Assembly (NCBI RefSeq): GCF_000972845.2
Contig: NC_040017.1
Span: 20,222,742 to 20,286,741, forward strand
Length of the DNA: 64,000 nucleotides
Source of the DNA: Larimichthys crocea
Taxonomy: Eukaryota; Chordata; Actinopteri; Sciaenidae
Direction: 5' to 3'
The stretch's first letter is position 1. Every line of letters starts with the position of its first letter. A program made the translations under genes and the position numbers. Under the pieces are notes generated by a model. It made no database searches and was not told the DNA's origin. It saw only the letters and a list, made by a program, of their open reading frames with translations. Positions 27,401 to 35,751 of the stretch are shown here, piece by piece.

Positions 27401-30400
27401 AATAAAAATACTGCAAATGCAGAAAACAAACCTCCCTGAGGGAACTTTTAGAACAATTTCACCTAAAAAAACAAAGAGGACAAACAAGCTCACCTGCATA
27501 GGCATCGCTCCCGGAGGCATCTGCCCTCCAAAGTTCATTCCCATCATGCCCTGCATGTTCGGCTGCATGACCATAGGGAAGCCCTGCTGTTGTTGCTGTT
27601 GCTGCTGCTGCTGCTGCATGGGTACCATGCCTGCAGAAACACGCACAAACACGGTTACGGTATATTGTACACATGGCAAAGAATAGTGTATTCAGTTACT
27701 ATTTGAAGCATGACAGTAAGCACAATTTTAAGCACAGTGAAGAAAATTTAATACAAGGGGAGTGTCAAAAAGAAACATCCTCAAGAGTCTGGACATGATT
27801 CAGTACTGCAAATCAATTTCCTGGACAGCTGGAAAAAGACACAGGCTCAGCAACAACCAAATCTGTTTTTCTGGTGACTACTGTGACAGCTTGGAGAAAA
27901 ACAAGACGAGTGAGGAGGGAGGGCGGAGAAAAAAAAAAAGGAAGAGTGTCTGTTTGTTTTCACAGATGCTGTGTGAGCTGACAGCCAGCTCCTTCTCCAG
28001 CCTCTAGATGATTCACCGCGTTAGGGCTGAATAAGTGGCTTGTTTAGGAGGTGCCACGCGATCTTTTTTGTCTAAAATGACATGGCTAATGGGAGCATGT
28101 AATGACCCCTTAGAGACACTTGTCCCCGGATGTTTTAATCGGGAGTGTTACTGCAAAGTCAACAGCCTAAATATGACAAACACACAGCTGAATGATCGTG
28201 CATCTAAGAGCTCCGACGTGACGAATTCTCACTGCTGCTGTGTGTGAGTGTTCGCCTCAGCAATAAACTGGTCGGACGTCACAGACGTCCTGTACAAAAA
28301 GGGTCACAGTCGTCTCCGTTTACCGAGGAGACTGAATCGTTTGAACTCTGTTAAAAACTTTCTATGACGCTGTGGTGGCGTCGTCTGCTCTGGAGTGAAC
28401 TCCTCTCACCTCCTGCATGAGACTGTGGAGGCTTTAAAGAGCTCCTTCAGCGACAGACTGCTGCTCCCATCATGTAAGAAGGAGCTCTATCACAGCTCCT
28501 TCATTCCAGCAGCTGTCAGACTCTTTAACACCAGCATGACTTCACATAAAATCCCACCTCACTGATCAAATTCAGACCAGCAAACCAGCTTCTGATCAGG
28601 CCTGTGTTGAAAAAATCGATTTTCCGATTCTGAATCGATTTGCATATTAATTCCTTAAGATCGATTCGTACATCCAAAGATCAATTTAATTAAGTTAAAA
28701 TTTTAATACATTTTCCCCCGGTGAACAACAACCGTGTTTAAACTACACCACGGCGTCTCACACATGCAAGGTGCGTTCAATCGGCCGAATGACTATGAAG
28801 CGTTCATGAACGTGGGGAAAAATGGAAATTCACGGGAAATATAATAAAACTAGAGACAAAAGAACACTCAAGGAAAACTCTACAACTACCAGCCACTTCT
28901 GTACGTTCTCTTAAAATAACTGAGGCGATTGCGGGTTACATTTGCAAAGATAAGCGCCCGTATTCCGTTGTTGAAAACGAGGGCTTCAGGCGACCAAAAA
29001 AATGGTTTTAATAACACTAACCCGAATCGAGATCGGATTGCATTCTCAGTCTTGAGATTCAGAATCAAATCGATTCTTGGAATTTGAGTCGATACCCAGC
29101 CCTACTTCTGATAATGAAATATTAACATTGACAGCAGAAGGACTCACCTTGTGGAGGTCCCAGGCCTCCTCCGACAGGATACATGAAACTAAAGGGAAAG
29201 AAAACAGAAGAAGAAATGTCAGATGTGAGATGCAGCGACCTTAACCTCGGCTTGCCATTAAAAACATTACAAACTTTTTGGTGCACAGTTTTTAAAACAT
29301 TATGTGACAGTCTAAAAACTGATCTATATTGTTATCTTTGGGGTTCCTGTTGAGACCCAGAGCGTGCGTGCGGAGGAAGCAGACATGATTGCTTTTTCTT
29401 CCCTCCTGGCATGTAGGAGGATTTGGCTGTCATGGAAATCATCTGGTCCTCCATCGGCATCTTCCTGTTTGGACGACTTAATGTTTTTTTTCCCTCAAAC
29501 TTCAATCAAATTTACCCTAAGAGGTCCGGCTGAGAAATGTTTTTGTCAGGTGGCAACCCTTCAAAAAACTACAAAGTACCAATAATCTTACCATCAACAT
29601 CTGTAACCATTAAAATACCACAGCAGTAATGATTTTAAATACAAAACATGTTATTTAGCAATATGGCAAAACATCATAGTTAAGATAACAGTGTTCTCTA
29701 TGTCGGACAAAGAGAAATTCAGACATAGGAGTTTATTATTTGTCTATTTTTTTTAGACTCATGATAGATAGATAGCGTCACGTCTCCTGCAGACCTGAAT
29801 AATGTATGCAGTCATCACTACTTCATTAACCGTGTCGTTCCTCACCCTCACCCTGCAATCGGACTTTGTAACACGAGACTGCGTTCAGCTTTATTAAAAT
29901 AAATGGCTGTACTAGAATGAAAAATAAAAGCATCGACATGATTAGACCTCTCGAGAATGACTTGTTCACTTCATGACGTCTCTTTTTTCCGTCATCCACA
30001 GGTTGAGTCAGACCACATCAGCATTCAGGGTGAATTTTATTGTGCTATTGTCGTCTTTGCGCACACAAATGAAAGCTGCTTTCCCTACAGGCACTAAAAT
30101 CTGACAGGTAAAAGGAAAAATTGATCCTACACAAACCCGCTGTCGGTTTTCATTGATCATGAAAAAAGCAGCAGGTACAGAGCGAGCCTCGCAGCGAGTA
30201 TGCAAACTAAAAGCAGCTTTGGCTTGTTTACACAGATTCAAGGTGAATTTCCTGAAATTTTAACACTGACGCCAAAAAGCAGCAGTTTAATTTCCACAGG
30301 GCGACTTGGAGCGTCACCGGGTCTGCGCTGACGAACAGGGCTTTGAGAAATAATCAAAGGAAGCAAGTCGGCCAAGTCTCTCCTCACCGGAGCCAACCCA

Positions 30401-33400
30401 CACAGGCCTTCAGCTATTTGTCAAATAACTTATTACAACTCCGCTCTTCAGGCTGGAGCCGATGATGCAGAGACAAACAGAAGAACAGCCAAGTCTCCGC
30501 TTCCCCCGAACGGCTCTAAGCTAAATTTGAGCATCTAACAGTATCTCACTAATCCAACGAATGACTGACATTATCATACAGATAGCTTTAGTAGCAGCGC
30601 AACTGTGCTAACAAAAGGGAGGAAGGGGAACTTGTAACACAGCCAATGCAATTATCAACTCCCCAAAAACAAAGAAGGGATCATTTTTGACTTGAGCTGC
30701 ATGCAAACTGACTTTATTCATTCATCATTACAAAGAAAGTGTGTAATGTCAGGGCTGCAACTAACGATTATTTTCAGTGTCAATTAACCATATCCCACTT
30801 TGCTGCTGTCAACAAGTGCGCGTTCATGGTGGGATTTCATGAGTTTCTGTAAACAATACATCCGTTCTGTATGGAAAGTGTCATGACATAACTTTTTACT
30901 TAAAGTTATTTGCTGCTTCTCGCCGTTATAACACTGTAATTTTAATATTTTTGGGGTTTCAACCAACAAAACTAAACTTAAAATGAGTTGTTACATTTTT
31001 ACAGTGATTTCACAGAGAAGTAGAAAATACAAATTTTGTTAAAGCTGGTGCCAACAAATTCTGTTCCTGATAAATGATTAACTTAAATAATTAATCAGTT
31101 GTGTTGCTGTTGATTAACTTTCCGTGAGCTGACTAATCGCTTCAGTTTACAAAAAGGCAACGTTTCAGTACACCGAAATTATCAAACTAATAAACTTGAA
31201 AGGTTCAGTGTGTAAGATTTAGTGGCACCTAGTGGTGCAGTTGCAAATCGCAACCAAATGAATACTCTCCCACATCTCCTCCCCTCTCCTTCCATGCATG
31301 TAAGAAAAACTCTCGTTGACATTAAAAGCAAAAAGGTCACATCTAGATCAGTGTTTGGTTTGTTTGCGGCGGTTCAACATGGCAGACTCCGCAGATAAGG
31401 ACCCGCTCTCACTGTAGATATATAACAGGCTTATTCTGAGATAGGAAAAACACAATGATTCCTGATTTCAGGTGGTTATACACTGATGAAAACACACGGA
31501 TGAATAATCTACTCCATTCCTGCTAATAAACACTCCTGGACCTTTAAATCTGCCATAATTAATACTTTAGACTTCATCAAATGACAATGTTTAATGTGAA
31601 AGGGGTCTCTCATAGTTATGACCCCAAAGAGAACTACATGGTGTCTTTGGCATTTCAGCATTTAGCAACTTCAGAGCCAAAAACATCTAAGAGAAGAGTA
31701 AATATTGGACTTTGATTCAGATTCCCTGTTCAAAATCGATGCTAACAACAAACTGTTGTTGCTATAAATTCACCTTTAGAAAGTTTCTGCTGCCCTCAAG
31801 TGGCAAATAACACAGTTAATACAGGTTTACACTCGATGCAGTAAGAAACAGGGCGACATTTTATAAAGAGAGCTCGGTAATGCGGCTTTGATGTACAAAG
31901 TGACTGTATTGTTTGTGTGCCTTTTATTTCAACATGGCCCGGATCCGCTGATAAAAAAAAAACTGGCCATCTGGTTAAGTCTGGCACATTTACATCACGC
32001 TCATGTCTATTTGTGAAGATAAATGAATGAAGACGTCTGATACAGGGTGGCAGCTTCATACACTGAATGAGATTACATGAAAACCTTCATCGTGGTGGCA
32101 TCATTCATTGATTCAGATGTTTTATTTAGTCATAATTTAACTAGTAAACAAACAGAAGAGAGGCTGATGTAATAAGACGGGGAGTTATCTTCAGTGATGA
32201 CTCAGAGAGTTTCAGACTCTTACATCTGCTCGCTGTAAGATTTAGAGCTTAAAAAGCTTTTATAGGAGCGCTCCAGCTCTGCGGCCCACCATCCTGGAGC
32301 AAATAACAGGTCACGGCTGGGCAGATTAACATAGGAGGAGATAAGCAGTAATGGCAGCTGTGGACGCAGGGCAGGCCTGTAATCGTCCAGCAGCTATCAT
32401 CAAACTGTTTCCAGGGAGACCGACAGAGCGGTCAGCAGTTTCATTCAATGTCATCATCGCTGAGGAAAACAACAGAAAGTTACTGACAAATATCAGGGGT
32501 CAATAAATTTATTAAATTTGATTTATTCCTAAATTGATTTTATATAAATAACAGCGCCAGTTACATATAAAAATCAAGCTTAGTCCGTTAGCTCGATGCT
32601 AACACATAATGGGAATTACCATGCAAAAGCTAATGGAGATTATCATCATTATATCATTATTATAGCGATATTATCTCAACAAATAATCCATTTTATTTTC
32701 TATTTTTTAAACTATTAAAGCAGCAGCTTGATGAGCAGGAGCAGCTAAATGTAGCAGTCTACTTCAAAAGTATTTTTATATGTCGTACAGCAACAATGCT
32801 GTAATAAAAACGTGAATAAAAATGAGAAACATTGAATGACGTGTGTGATGTTGTTATTATTATTATATACTGTTATTAACAATAACATCATCTTGCCACT
32901 GCAGCTTCTCTTCCCATTTATCCTGTGTTTTTAAGTGTCCTTGTCCCATTCTGGGTTATTTTTATTTTTTCTACCTCAGTATTTTATTCTGTTGAAATAT
33001 ACTGCACTGCTGCTATGACGACCTAATTTCCTTTCAGGGATTAATAAAGTCATCTATCTTTCTATTGTCTGCTTCATGTTTTCATTGTGTTTCTATTGTG
33101 TTATTGATTGTGTTTTGTCTTGTTGTACAGCACTTTGAAAACCTTGTGTTCGCTAAAAAATCATGCTCTATAAATAAAAGTGGATTGGATCTATCTACAT
33201 GCATTGTTTTTGTGACATACAGATGCATTTTCTGGTTACTTAAAAACTTGCAGATGTCAATAGTTACACACACTTCTTTATTAGCAGACATCAGGACATC
33301 ATCTGACACTCATGAGGTTAAACGTCCGTCACATGTCGTGAGCACACACGGACAAAGAAATCTGCATATTATCACCTAACAGGATGATAGATTGATGTCA

Positions 33401-33772
33401 TGCATTGTCGCCGTCTACACGGGGAGAAAGAAACAACTAAGCGTCATTATACATATATAATACGCTGTCGAAGGGACAGATACAGGAAATCTTTCCTGCC
33501 ACATGCTATTACACTGTATAACAAAAGCTAAGTCATAATCTACAATCCACAGTCACCTCACACTTCTCCATACTTTGTACATATCAACACTGCCAACTTG
33601 CTGTATATACCTCTGTACAATATATTTTATTTTATCGTATTTACTATTGCTTTTTTGATATTTTATTATGTATATTTTGCTTCATAGTATATTTTTATTC
33701 TTTGTTGTCACTTGTCACTTTGTGTAATAATGCTGCTGTACTATAATTTCCCAGCTTGGGATAAATAAAGTA

Positions 33773-33806
<34 letters not shown>

Positions 33807-34925
33807 ATATATATATATATATATTCAATGATACTTTCATTTAAAACGGTAGATTTAATCGGCTGCACTACCGCTCCACCTCCTGGCTTGACACATTTCA
33901 CTTCATGCACTGAAACATGACAGATGAAGACGCACCGAGCTGAAAGTATATATAGACTTTAAGGATGTTTAGTCAGGAAAAACAAGTGCCGGCACGATCC
34001 TGTCTGACTGAATGAAGTCATTATTAAAAGGAGAAATAAAAAAGGGAGGGCTGACTCCTGACATAGAGGCATGTAAACAAAACTGACTTCATCTGAGAGA
34101 CATCGTAACACAATCAGCAGAACGATGAGCATATAAAAAGAGAAACACAATTACATCCAGGTCTTCACGTTACATCTCCTCCGCTCATGCACAGCTTTAG
34201 TTTCACCTGTCAGATCAGTATCACCTGGCTGGTCGAGATGCATATTCATTATTCAAGCTGCTCCAGTTCAGCTTATGAAAGAAACATGAGTTTAATCTTC
34301 CTCCACAGATCATCATCATCCTCATCATCATCATCATGAGCTACCTGTGCCACTCCAGGTGAGAGGTGTCTGTAGAGGTGATGTCAGGACAGGATGCTTC
34401 ACCTTTTTTTTTTTTTTGCAGGATACTGACTCCACATCTGCCTCAGCATCTTCAGCACTCAGACACCAAACACCAAGATAACAGCTGATCTATCAGTCAG
34501 ACATCAACACAGCAGGCCTGTCTGTCTGTCTGCACAGGTGCTAACAATGCTACCACACTGATAAGCGTTTATTTATTTTTCTAATAAATAATGTGTTATA
34601 TCAAAGTATATCATGACATTACAGGGCGATAAATGTATTAACATATGAGCACTGTGTTGTTGTTGTTTGTTGCAGAAACAGCGAGTTTAACCACCAAACG
34701 TTTAGCTGTGACACCTGACAACCAGCCATCTCATGCCCGGGACAAACACACAAAACAAGCCCGCCTCAGAGGCCCTGCTGTGCGGCTAACGTGTCCGCTG
34801 AGAGGCGGAGGCAGCTCACAGACGGTTCACATCGCGGAGACAGAGCTGATTTTTTATTTATTTTTTAAAAAAAGGCTAAAAATGTTTTACCTGCTGCCTC
34901 CTCCGGATCCCGGCCGCAGCGCCAT
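5303..34925 (-). CDS. synrg: synergin gamma (AP-1 gamma-adaptin-binding protein), 21 coding exons, 3' end outside window
   Basis: Synergin gamma is a cytoplasmic accessory protein of clathrin/AP-1 coats at the trans-Golgi and endosomes; it binds the gamma-adaptin ear and cargo adaptors. The 21 exons listed below join with consistent phases into 1404 codons; human SYNRG is about 1314 residues. Domain order: Gly/Ser N-terminus (1-25), polyQ (about 31-41), coiled coil (about 114-145), acidic DF motifs in exon 7, EH domain in exons 9-10 (about 440-516), then repeated [DE]DFxDF motifs in exons 12, 15 and 16 that match the known gamma-ear-binding consensus, and a conserved C-terminal region (1213-1404). 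The start ATG at 34923-34925 opens MALRPGSGG, like the human protein. The protein stops at ...NVDARSK with a GTTTGT donor, so one terminal exon is missing and probably lies before position 1. Identification is by recalled family sequence; no database search was run. Confidence 0.96.
5982..6130 (-). CDS. synrg: synrg exon 20
   Basis: Acceptor CTTCTGTCAG, encodes GVVEVYRVTRRVELGIKATA, VCSGKLQQLLKDISRVWNNL and MGFMSLAKLA, nearly identical to human. Donor GCT|GTAAGA, phase 0. Confidence 0.98.
6401..6435. repeat. (GT)n microsatellite
   Basis: About 17 uninterrupted GT units in synrg intron 19. Read on the sense strand it is (CA)n starting 16 nt after the exon 19 donor. Confidence 0.97.
6452..6548 (-). 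CDS. synrg: synrg exon 19
   Basis: Acceptor CATTTAG, encodes VITKANNILNGISSSSVCTE and VIQSAQGMEYLLG, almost identical to human. Donor CTGG|GTGAGG, phase 1. A (CA)n microsatellite begins about 16 nt into the intron on the sense strand. Confidence 0.98.
7010..7063 (-). CDS. synrg: synrg exon 18
   Basis: Acceptor CGTTGCAG, 54 nt, phase 0 both ends, encodes ESERYAYEWQRCLENALE (human ENERYAYEWQRCLGSALN). The donor is a weaker GAG|GTTTGT. Confidence 0.96.
7189..7352 (-). CDS. synrg: synrg exon 17
   Basis: Acceptor GCCCTCAG, encodes SHKRSHSLGDKEIGRSPPSP, FRDRSNTLSEKPALPVIRDK and YKDLTGEVE, nearly identical to human. Donor GAG|GTGAGG, phase 0. It is 164 nt and takes over the split Gly from exon 16. 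Confidence 0.98.
8419..8958 (-). CDS. synrg: synrg exon 16
   Basis: Acceptor CATTACAG, 540 nt. Encodes EADDMKFDPFGTS, STLTSYDWSDRE, FGSTENITSSS, VEDDFGDFAS, SDEFGAFQGDKPK and SSEEMIKNELATFDLCVQG. These match human in order, with a variable Ser-rich linker. Donor CAAG|GTGAGT, phase 1. Confidence 0.97.
8959..13526 (-). other. synrg: synrg intron 15, 4.6 kb
   Basis: No coding sequence recognised. It holds A- and T-homopolymers near 10985-11007 and 11208-11230, a 15-bp inverted pair at 11188 and 11764, an AAG/AGG-rich stretch near 12430-12475, a CpG-rich block at about 12930-13090, and an (AAAT)n-like run at 13273-13310. Confidence 0.6.
13527..14495 (-). CDS. synrg: synrg exon 15 (largest exon; repeated DDFxDF motifs)
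   Basis: Acceptor GGTTCGCAG, 969 nt. Begins GEGFADFKSVSADDGFTDFK, then a six-Gln run, KNPLNMADLNLFSS, and three acidic motifs: ADDFGDFALF, QDDFADFMAF and TDDFADFQSS. It ends with the strongly conserved KEDSASVKSLDLPSIGGSSV and GGDLKHVMSDSSLDLP region. The order matches human SYNRG throughout. Donor ACAG|GTGAGG, phase 1. Confidence 0.97.
14496..16801 (-). other. synrg: synrg intron 14, 2.3 kb with an interspersed repeat
   Basis: Non-coding. It contains one copy (about 15465-15790) of a repeat family also present at 42.8 kb and 63.2 kb. The remaining sequence is AT-rich with no feature I recognise. Confidence 0.6.
15465..15790 (-). repeat. interspersed repeat, copy 1 of a three-copy family in this window
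   Basis: Shares, in reverse orientation, the segment containing CATGGGGGCTTATGGAGACT with the copies at about 42830 and 63190. It also contains TGACGTCACCCATAGG, similar to TGACGTCACACATAGG at 63516. Family name not recognised; probably a short non-autonomous fish element. Confidence 0.7.
16802..16864 (-). CDS. synrg: synrg exon 14
   Basis: Acceptor CATTCCAG, 63 nt, encodes DIGDKYSVFRQLEQPAEKKP, matching human GDKYSAFRELEQTAENKP. Donor GTTG|GTAAGA, phase 1. Confidence 0.95.
17361..17485 (-). CDS. synrg: synrg exon 13
   Basis: Acceptor CTCCGCAG, encodes SAPAMLTPVS..SSDKYAVFKQLSVD, matching human SMDKYAVFKGIAAD. Donor TCAG|GTACCG, phase 1. Confidence 0.95.
17486..19922 (-). other. synrg: synrg intron 12, 2.4 kb
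   Basis: AT-rich non-coding sequence. I saw no exon and no element I can name. A short perfect inverted pair CTCTCACGAC/GTCGTGAGAG lies at 17991-18010. Confidence 0.5.
19923..20062 (-). CDS. synrg: synrg exon 12 (DDDDFQDFQ motif)
   Basis: Acceptor GACTCAG, encodes ATKADDDDFQDFQEAPKPG and a second motif FTEFQ, matching human EEDDFQDFQDASKSG..FSDFQ. Known gamma-ear-binding motif class. Donor AACAG|GTACAG, phase 2. Confidence 0.96.
20142..20393 (-). CDS. synrg: synrg exon 11 (Met/Pro-rich linker)
   Basis: Acceptor GTTTCAG, 252 nt, phase 0 at both ends so skippable in frame. Begins SGLPAMNVEILSQFPSPPVP (human RGVPAMSPDALNQFPAAPIP). It continues as a low-complexity Met/Pro/Ala stretch including SMSMSMPTP. 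Donor GCGCAG|GTAACA. Confidence 0.93.
21270..21466 (-). CDS. synrg: synrg exon 10 (EH domain core)
   Basis: Acceptor TTTTCTAG, encodes EMFKKVLEFTMTPAGIDTAK, then LYPILMSSGLPREALGQIWA and NRTTPGMLTKEELYTVLALI. This is the Eps15-homology domain, about 90% identical to the human segment. EH domains bind NPF-type peptides in endocytic and Golgi adaptors. Donor CAG|GTAAAC, phase 0. Confidence 0.98.
21623..21700 (-). CDS. synrg: synrg exon 9 (start of EH domain)
   Basis: Acceptor ACAGCAG, encodes GVGVYPQ..PGWIYNDSLVP, like human PPWIYNESLVP. The acceptor has no ordinary polypyrimidine tract: a (GT)10 microsatellite on the sense strand sits about 15 nt upstream. Donor CCAG|GTAAAC, phase 1. Confidence 0.95.
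21716..21735. repeat. (CA)n microsatellite at the synrg exon 9 acceptor
   Basis: Ten CA units on plus, (GT)n on the sense strand, ending about 15 nt before the exon 9 start. It occupies the position of the usual pyrimidine tract. Confidence 0.97.
22872..23150 (-). CDS. synrg: synrg exon 8
   Basis: Acceptor CCTCTAG, begins GPSLEEKLFSSCDL, matching human GPSLEEKFLVSCDI. The rest is a poorly conserved Ser/Pro/Ala-rich linker ending SSSDSG. Donor AGTG|GTGAGA, phase 1. Confidence 0.95.
23151..24569 (-). other. synrg: synrg intron 7, 1.4 kb
   Basis: Non-coding between exons 7 and 8. No repeat or motif recognised. Confidence 0.5.
24570..25004 (-). CDS. synrg: synrg exon 7 (Ser-rich, two acidic DF motifs)
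   Basis: Acceptor TTTTTGCAG, 435 nt. Encodes a Ser/Pro/Gln-rich low-complexity segment with two acidic motif blocks, SEDNDEFSDFQGP and SEEDDDFSDFVQGPV, each followed by LSSQAxVQPSS. As I recall it, human has a single copy (EDEFSDFMQGPVE) in the equivalent exon. Such motifs bind the gamma-adaptin ear. Donor CAAG|GTAACT, phase 1. Confidence 0.93.
25005..26421 (-). other. synrg: synrg intron 6, 1.4 kb
   Basis: Non-coding between exons 6 and 7. No recognisable element. Confidence 0.5.
26422..26533 (-). CDS. synrg: synrg exon 6
   Basis: Acceptor GTACGCAG, encodes TGEKSRDDALEAIKGNLDGF and SRDAKMHPTP..KKP, almost identical to human. Donor CCAG|GTACCT, phase 1. Confidence 0.97.
26639..26744 (-). 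CDS. synrg: synrg exon 5 (coiled coil)
   Basis: Acceptor TTGTAG, encodes a Lys/Arg/Glu/Gln-rich heptad-like stretch (KRLEQQQKMLEEDRKRRQFE and onward) ending LLSSVKPK, nearly identical to the human coiled coil. Donor AAA|GTGAGT, phase 0. Confidence 0.97.
27007..27134 (-). CDS. synrg: synrg exon 4
   Basis: Acceptor TGACAG, encodes GGMAIGMQTPGMQFLGQPQF, then MGMRPPGPQYTADMQKQMAEE, matching human FLGMRPPGPQYTPDMQKQFAEE. Donor CATCA|GTAAGA, phase 2. Confidence 0.95.
27494..27630 (-). CDS. synrg: synrg exon 3 (polyQ and NMQGMMGMN segment)
   Basis: Acceptor TTTCTGCAG, encodes GMVPM, eleven glutamines, then GFPMVMQPNMQGMMGMN and a Met/Gly/Pro-rich tail. Human has only about three glutamines here. 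Donor ATGCAG|GTGAGC, phase 0. Confidence 0.95.
27584..27616 (-). repeat. in-frame CAG/CAA polyglutamine tract in synrg exon 3
   Basis: Eleven consecutive Gln codons, of which eight are CAG and three are CAA. The five CAG nearest the start of the tract are uninterrupted, and three CAA interruptions follow. Coding and in frame. Confidence 0.95.
28260..28560 (+). mobile_element. degenerate non-LTR retrotransposon (LINE) 3' fragment
   Basis: In broken frames it encodes DVLYKKGHSRL..RRLNR, CGGVVC and SSFIPAAVRLFN. These are the hallmarks of the C-terminal part of fish LINE reverse-transcriptase proteins (DALYKKG..SRL, ..SFLPAAVRLYN). Stops and frame shifts show it is dead. It lies in synrg intron 2 and an hAT-like element is inserted just after it. 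Confidence 0.75.
28597..29104. mobile_element. hAT-like non-autonomous DNA transposon with 8-bp target-site duplication
   Basis: The 508-bp element is flanked by direct copies of CTTCTGAT (28589-28596 and 29105-29112), the 8-bp duplication typical of hAT transposons. Ends are imperfect inverted repeats rich in ATCGATT; the right end, reversed, reads TAGGGCTGGGTATCGA. An internal segment on plus (28913-28996) translates to KITEAIAGYICKDKRPYSVV and ENEGF, matching the conserved ITRAI..FIAKDLRPYSVVENEGF block of hAT transposases. It is an internally deleted copy of an autonomous hAT. Confidence 0.87.
29148..29188 (-). CDS. synrg: synrg exon 2
   Basis: Acceptor CCCTTTAG, 41 nt, encodes S-FMYPVGGGLGPPQ, the counterpart of human FMFPVAGG..PPQ. 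Donor CAAG|GTGAGT, phase 1. The 5.7-kb intron before it carries several transposable elements. Confidence 0.93.
30753..31147 (+). mobile_element. fish DNA-transposon-derived repeat (CAGGGCTGCAACTAACGATT family)
   Basis: Starts CAGGGCTGCAACTAACGATT at 30752 and ends in GACTAATCGCTTCAG. Both are diverged versions of the complementary termini of a very common fish MITE of hAT type. The interior is diverged and no open frame survives. Confidence 0.7.
31201..31547. mobile_element. fish MITE-like repeat (AAGGTCCAGTGTGTAAGATTTAGTGG family)
   Basis: Left end AGGTTCAGTGTGTAAGATTT and right end CTGGACCTTTAAA are inverted relative to each other. The internal text (CACCTAGTGGTGCAGTTGCA, AACATGGCAGACTCCG) matches a repeat widespread in percomorph genomes as I recall it. 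A relative lies at 47680-47972 and a terminal fragment at 45411-45430. Confidence 0.75.
32860..33060 (+). mobile_element. LINE 3'-UTR-like fragment
   Basis: Ends in TAATTTCCTTTCAGGGATTAATAAAGT followed by a short CTATCT-like tail, the typical 3' end of fish LINEs (here given only as a motif). No coding remnant recognised. Confidence 0.55.
33465..33771 (+). mobile_element. LINE 3' end with C-terminal coding remnant
   Basis: From about 33468 the frame reads RRDRYRKSFLPHAITLYNK, the C-terminal signature of fish LINE proteins. An AT-rich 3' UTR follows, ending AATTTCCCAGCTTGGGATAA and AATAAAGTA, then a (TATC)n tail. 5'-truncated insertion in synrg intron 1. Confidence 0.75.
33772..33824. repeat. 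(TATC)n plus (TA)n microsatellite
   Basis: Roughly eight TATC units followed by nine TA units, directly abutting the LINE 3' end, as expected for a microsatellite seeded by the LINE tail. Confidence 0.95.
34891..34925 (-). CDS. synrg: synrg exon 1 (start codon)
   Basis: Encodes MALRPGSGGGS followed by a split Ser codon, matching the MALRPG start of mammalian synergin gamma. Donor is AG|GTAAAA at 34891/34890, phase 2. The ATG is the first in this frame and lies 32 bp downstream of a full CRE palindrome. Confidence 0.9.
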
Positions 34926-34956
34926 CTTGATAACAGCACAGTCACCAGGAGGAAGA

Positions 34957-34964
34957 TGACGTCA
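34957..34964. promoter_or_regulatory. CRE palindrome TGACGTCA upstream of synrg
   Basis: Perfect cAMP-response-element palindrome 32 bp upstream of the synrg ATG, so in the 5' UTR or core promoter. Motif seen directly; CREB/ATF binding is inference. Confidence 0.55.
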
Positions 34965-34972
34965 GCAGTGAC

Positions 34973-35003
34973 GGAGGAGGAGGAGGAGGAGGAGGAGGAG
35001 GAG
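34973..35003. repeat. (GGA)n trinucleotide repeat
   Basis: About ten GGA units in the synrg 5' flank, (TCC)n on the sense strand; a related CTCCTCCT/(CTG)n stretch follows at 35041-35090. Pyrimidine-rich tracts of this kind are common near housekeeping promoters. Confidence 0.95.
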
Positions 35004-35089
35004 CTGTGAGGCCCTGAGCGCAGGCTGTCAGGCGCAGCTCAGCTCCTCCTTCCTCCTCCTGCTGCTGCTGCTGCTGCCAGGCTCCTCCT

Positions 35090-35179
35090 GATCACATGAT
35101 CAGCAAGTGTTTTATGTAACTTACCAACCTGCTAGATCACATGATCAGCAAGTGTTTTATGTAACTTACCAACCTGCTA
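35090..35179. repeat. perfect tandem duplication, 2 x 45 bp
   Basis: The 45-bp unit at 35090-35134 is repeated without mismatch at 35135-35179. Each copy contains ATCACATGAT, an E-box of the TCACATGA (M-box) type. It lies 165-255 bp upstream of the synrg ATG. Confidence 0.98.
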
Positions 35180-35751
35180 CATAAACCACATTTATTTCAT
35201 TTATTTGATATATTGATATATATTTAAACTATATTTATTATTATTTATCTATTTATGTATTTATTTAGATAGTTATATCTGGAAGCTGCCATCATGTATA
35301 CATCCTAACATGTTTTTGAACCTGTATTTTTTGGCTATTTATATATTTTAGAATTATATATATATATATAACTTTATATTTTTTATTGGTATTTTACGAC
35401 AAATACATGCAGATCTTTATACAAATATATTCTCTCATACTGTATATCTTACGTATGCATGTAGTAAACATAGTGAAGAACAAACGAACAAAAAAAGGAA
35501 CAATAAAGATGGGCCTATTAAGAGGGACGACCAAAATCACCTATCTTAGCATCTGCAAAACTAAATGTTTACATCTTTTTTCCATTTCGCCCAGTTTTTT
35601 TTATACAACTCTTCCTTCAGTTTCAATTTATATGTCAACATTTCCATCCCTTGTATTTCTTTAACAACAGACAACCATTGCTCATTATCTGGTGTATCTG
35701 GTAGAATTATATCTTTTTAATGTTTATTGTATTTTGTCTATATAACTAGAA

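Larger units (their letters stand above)
29189..34890 (-). other. synrg: synrg intron 1, 5.7 kb, repeat-rich
   Basis: Non-coding first intron holding the repeats listed separately at 30753, 31201, 32860 and 33465, a (TATC)n/(TA)n array, and an ATC-rich stretch near 34308-34338. No additional coding exon recognised. Confidence 0.6.

Noticed and set aside
34645..34959. 104-residue plus-strand ORF overlapping synrg exon 1
   Set aside because: No recognisable product. It runs antisense through the synrg start and low-complexity sequence.
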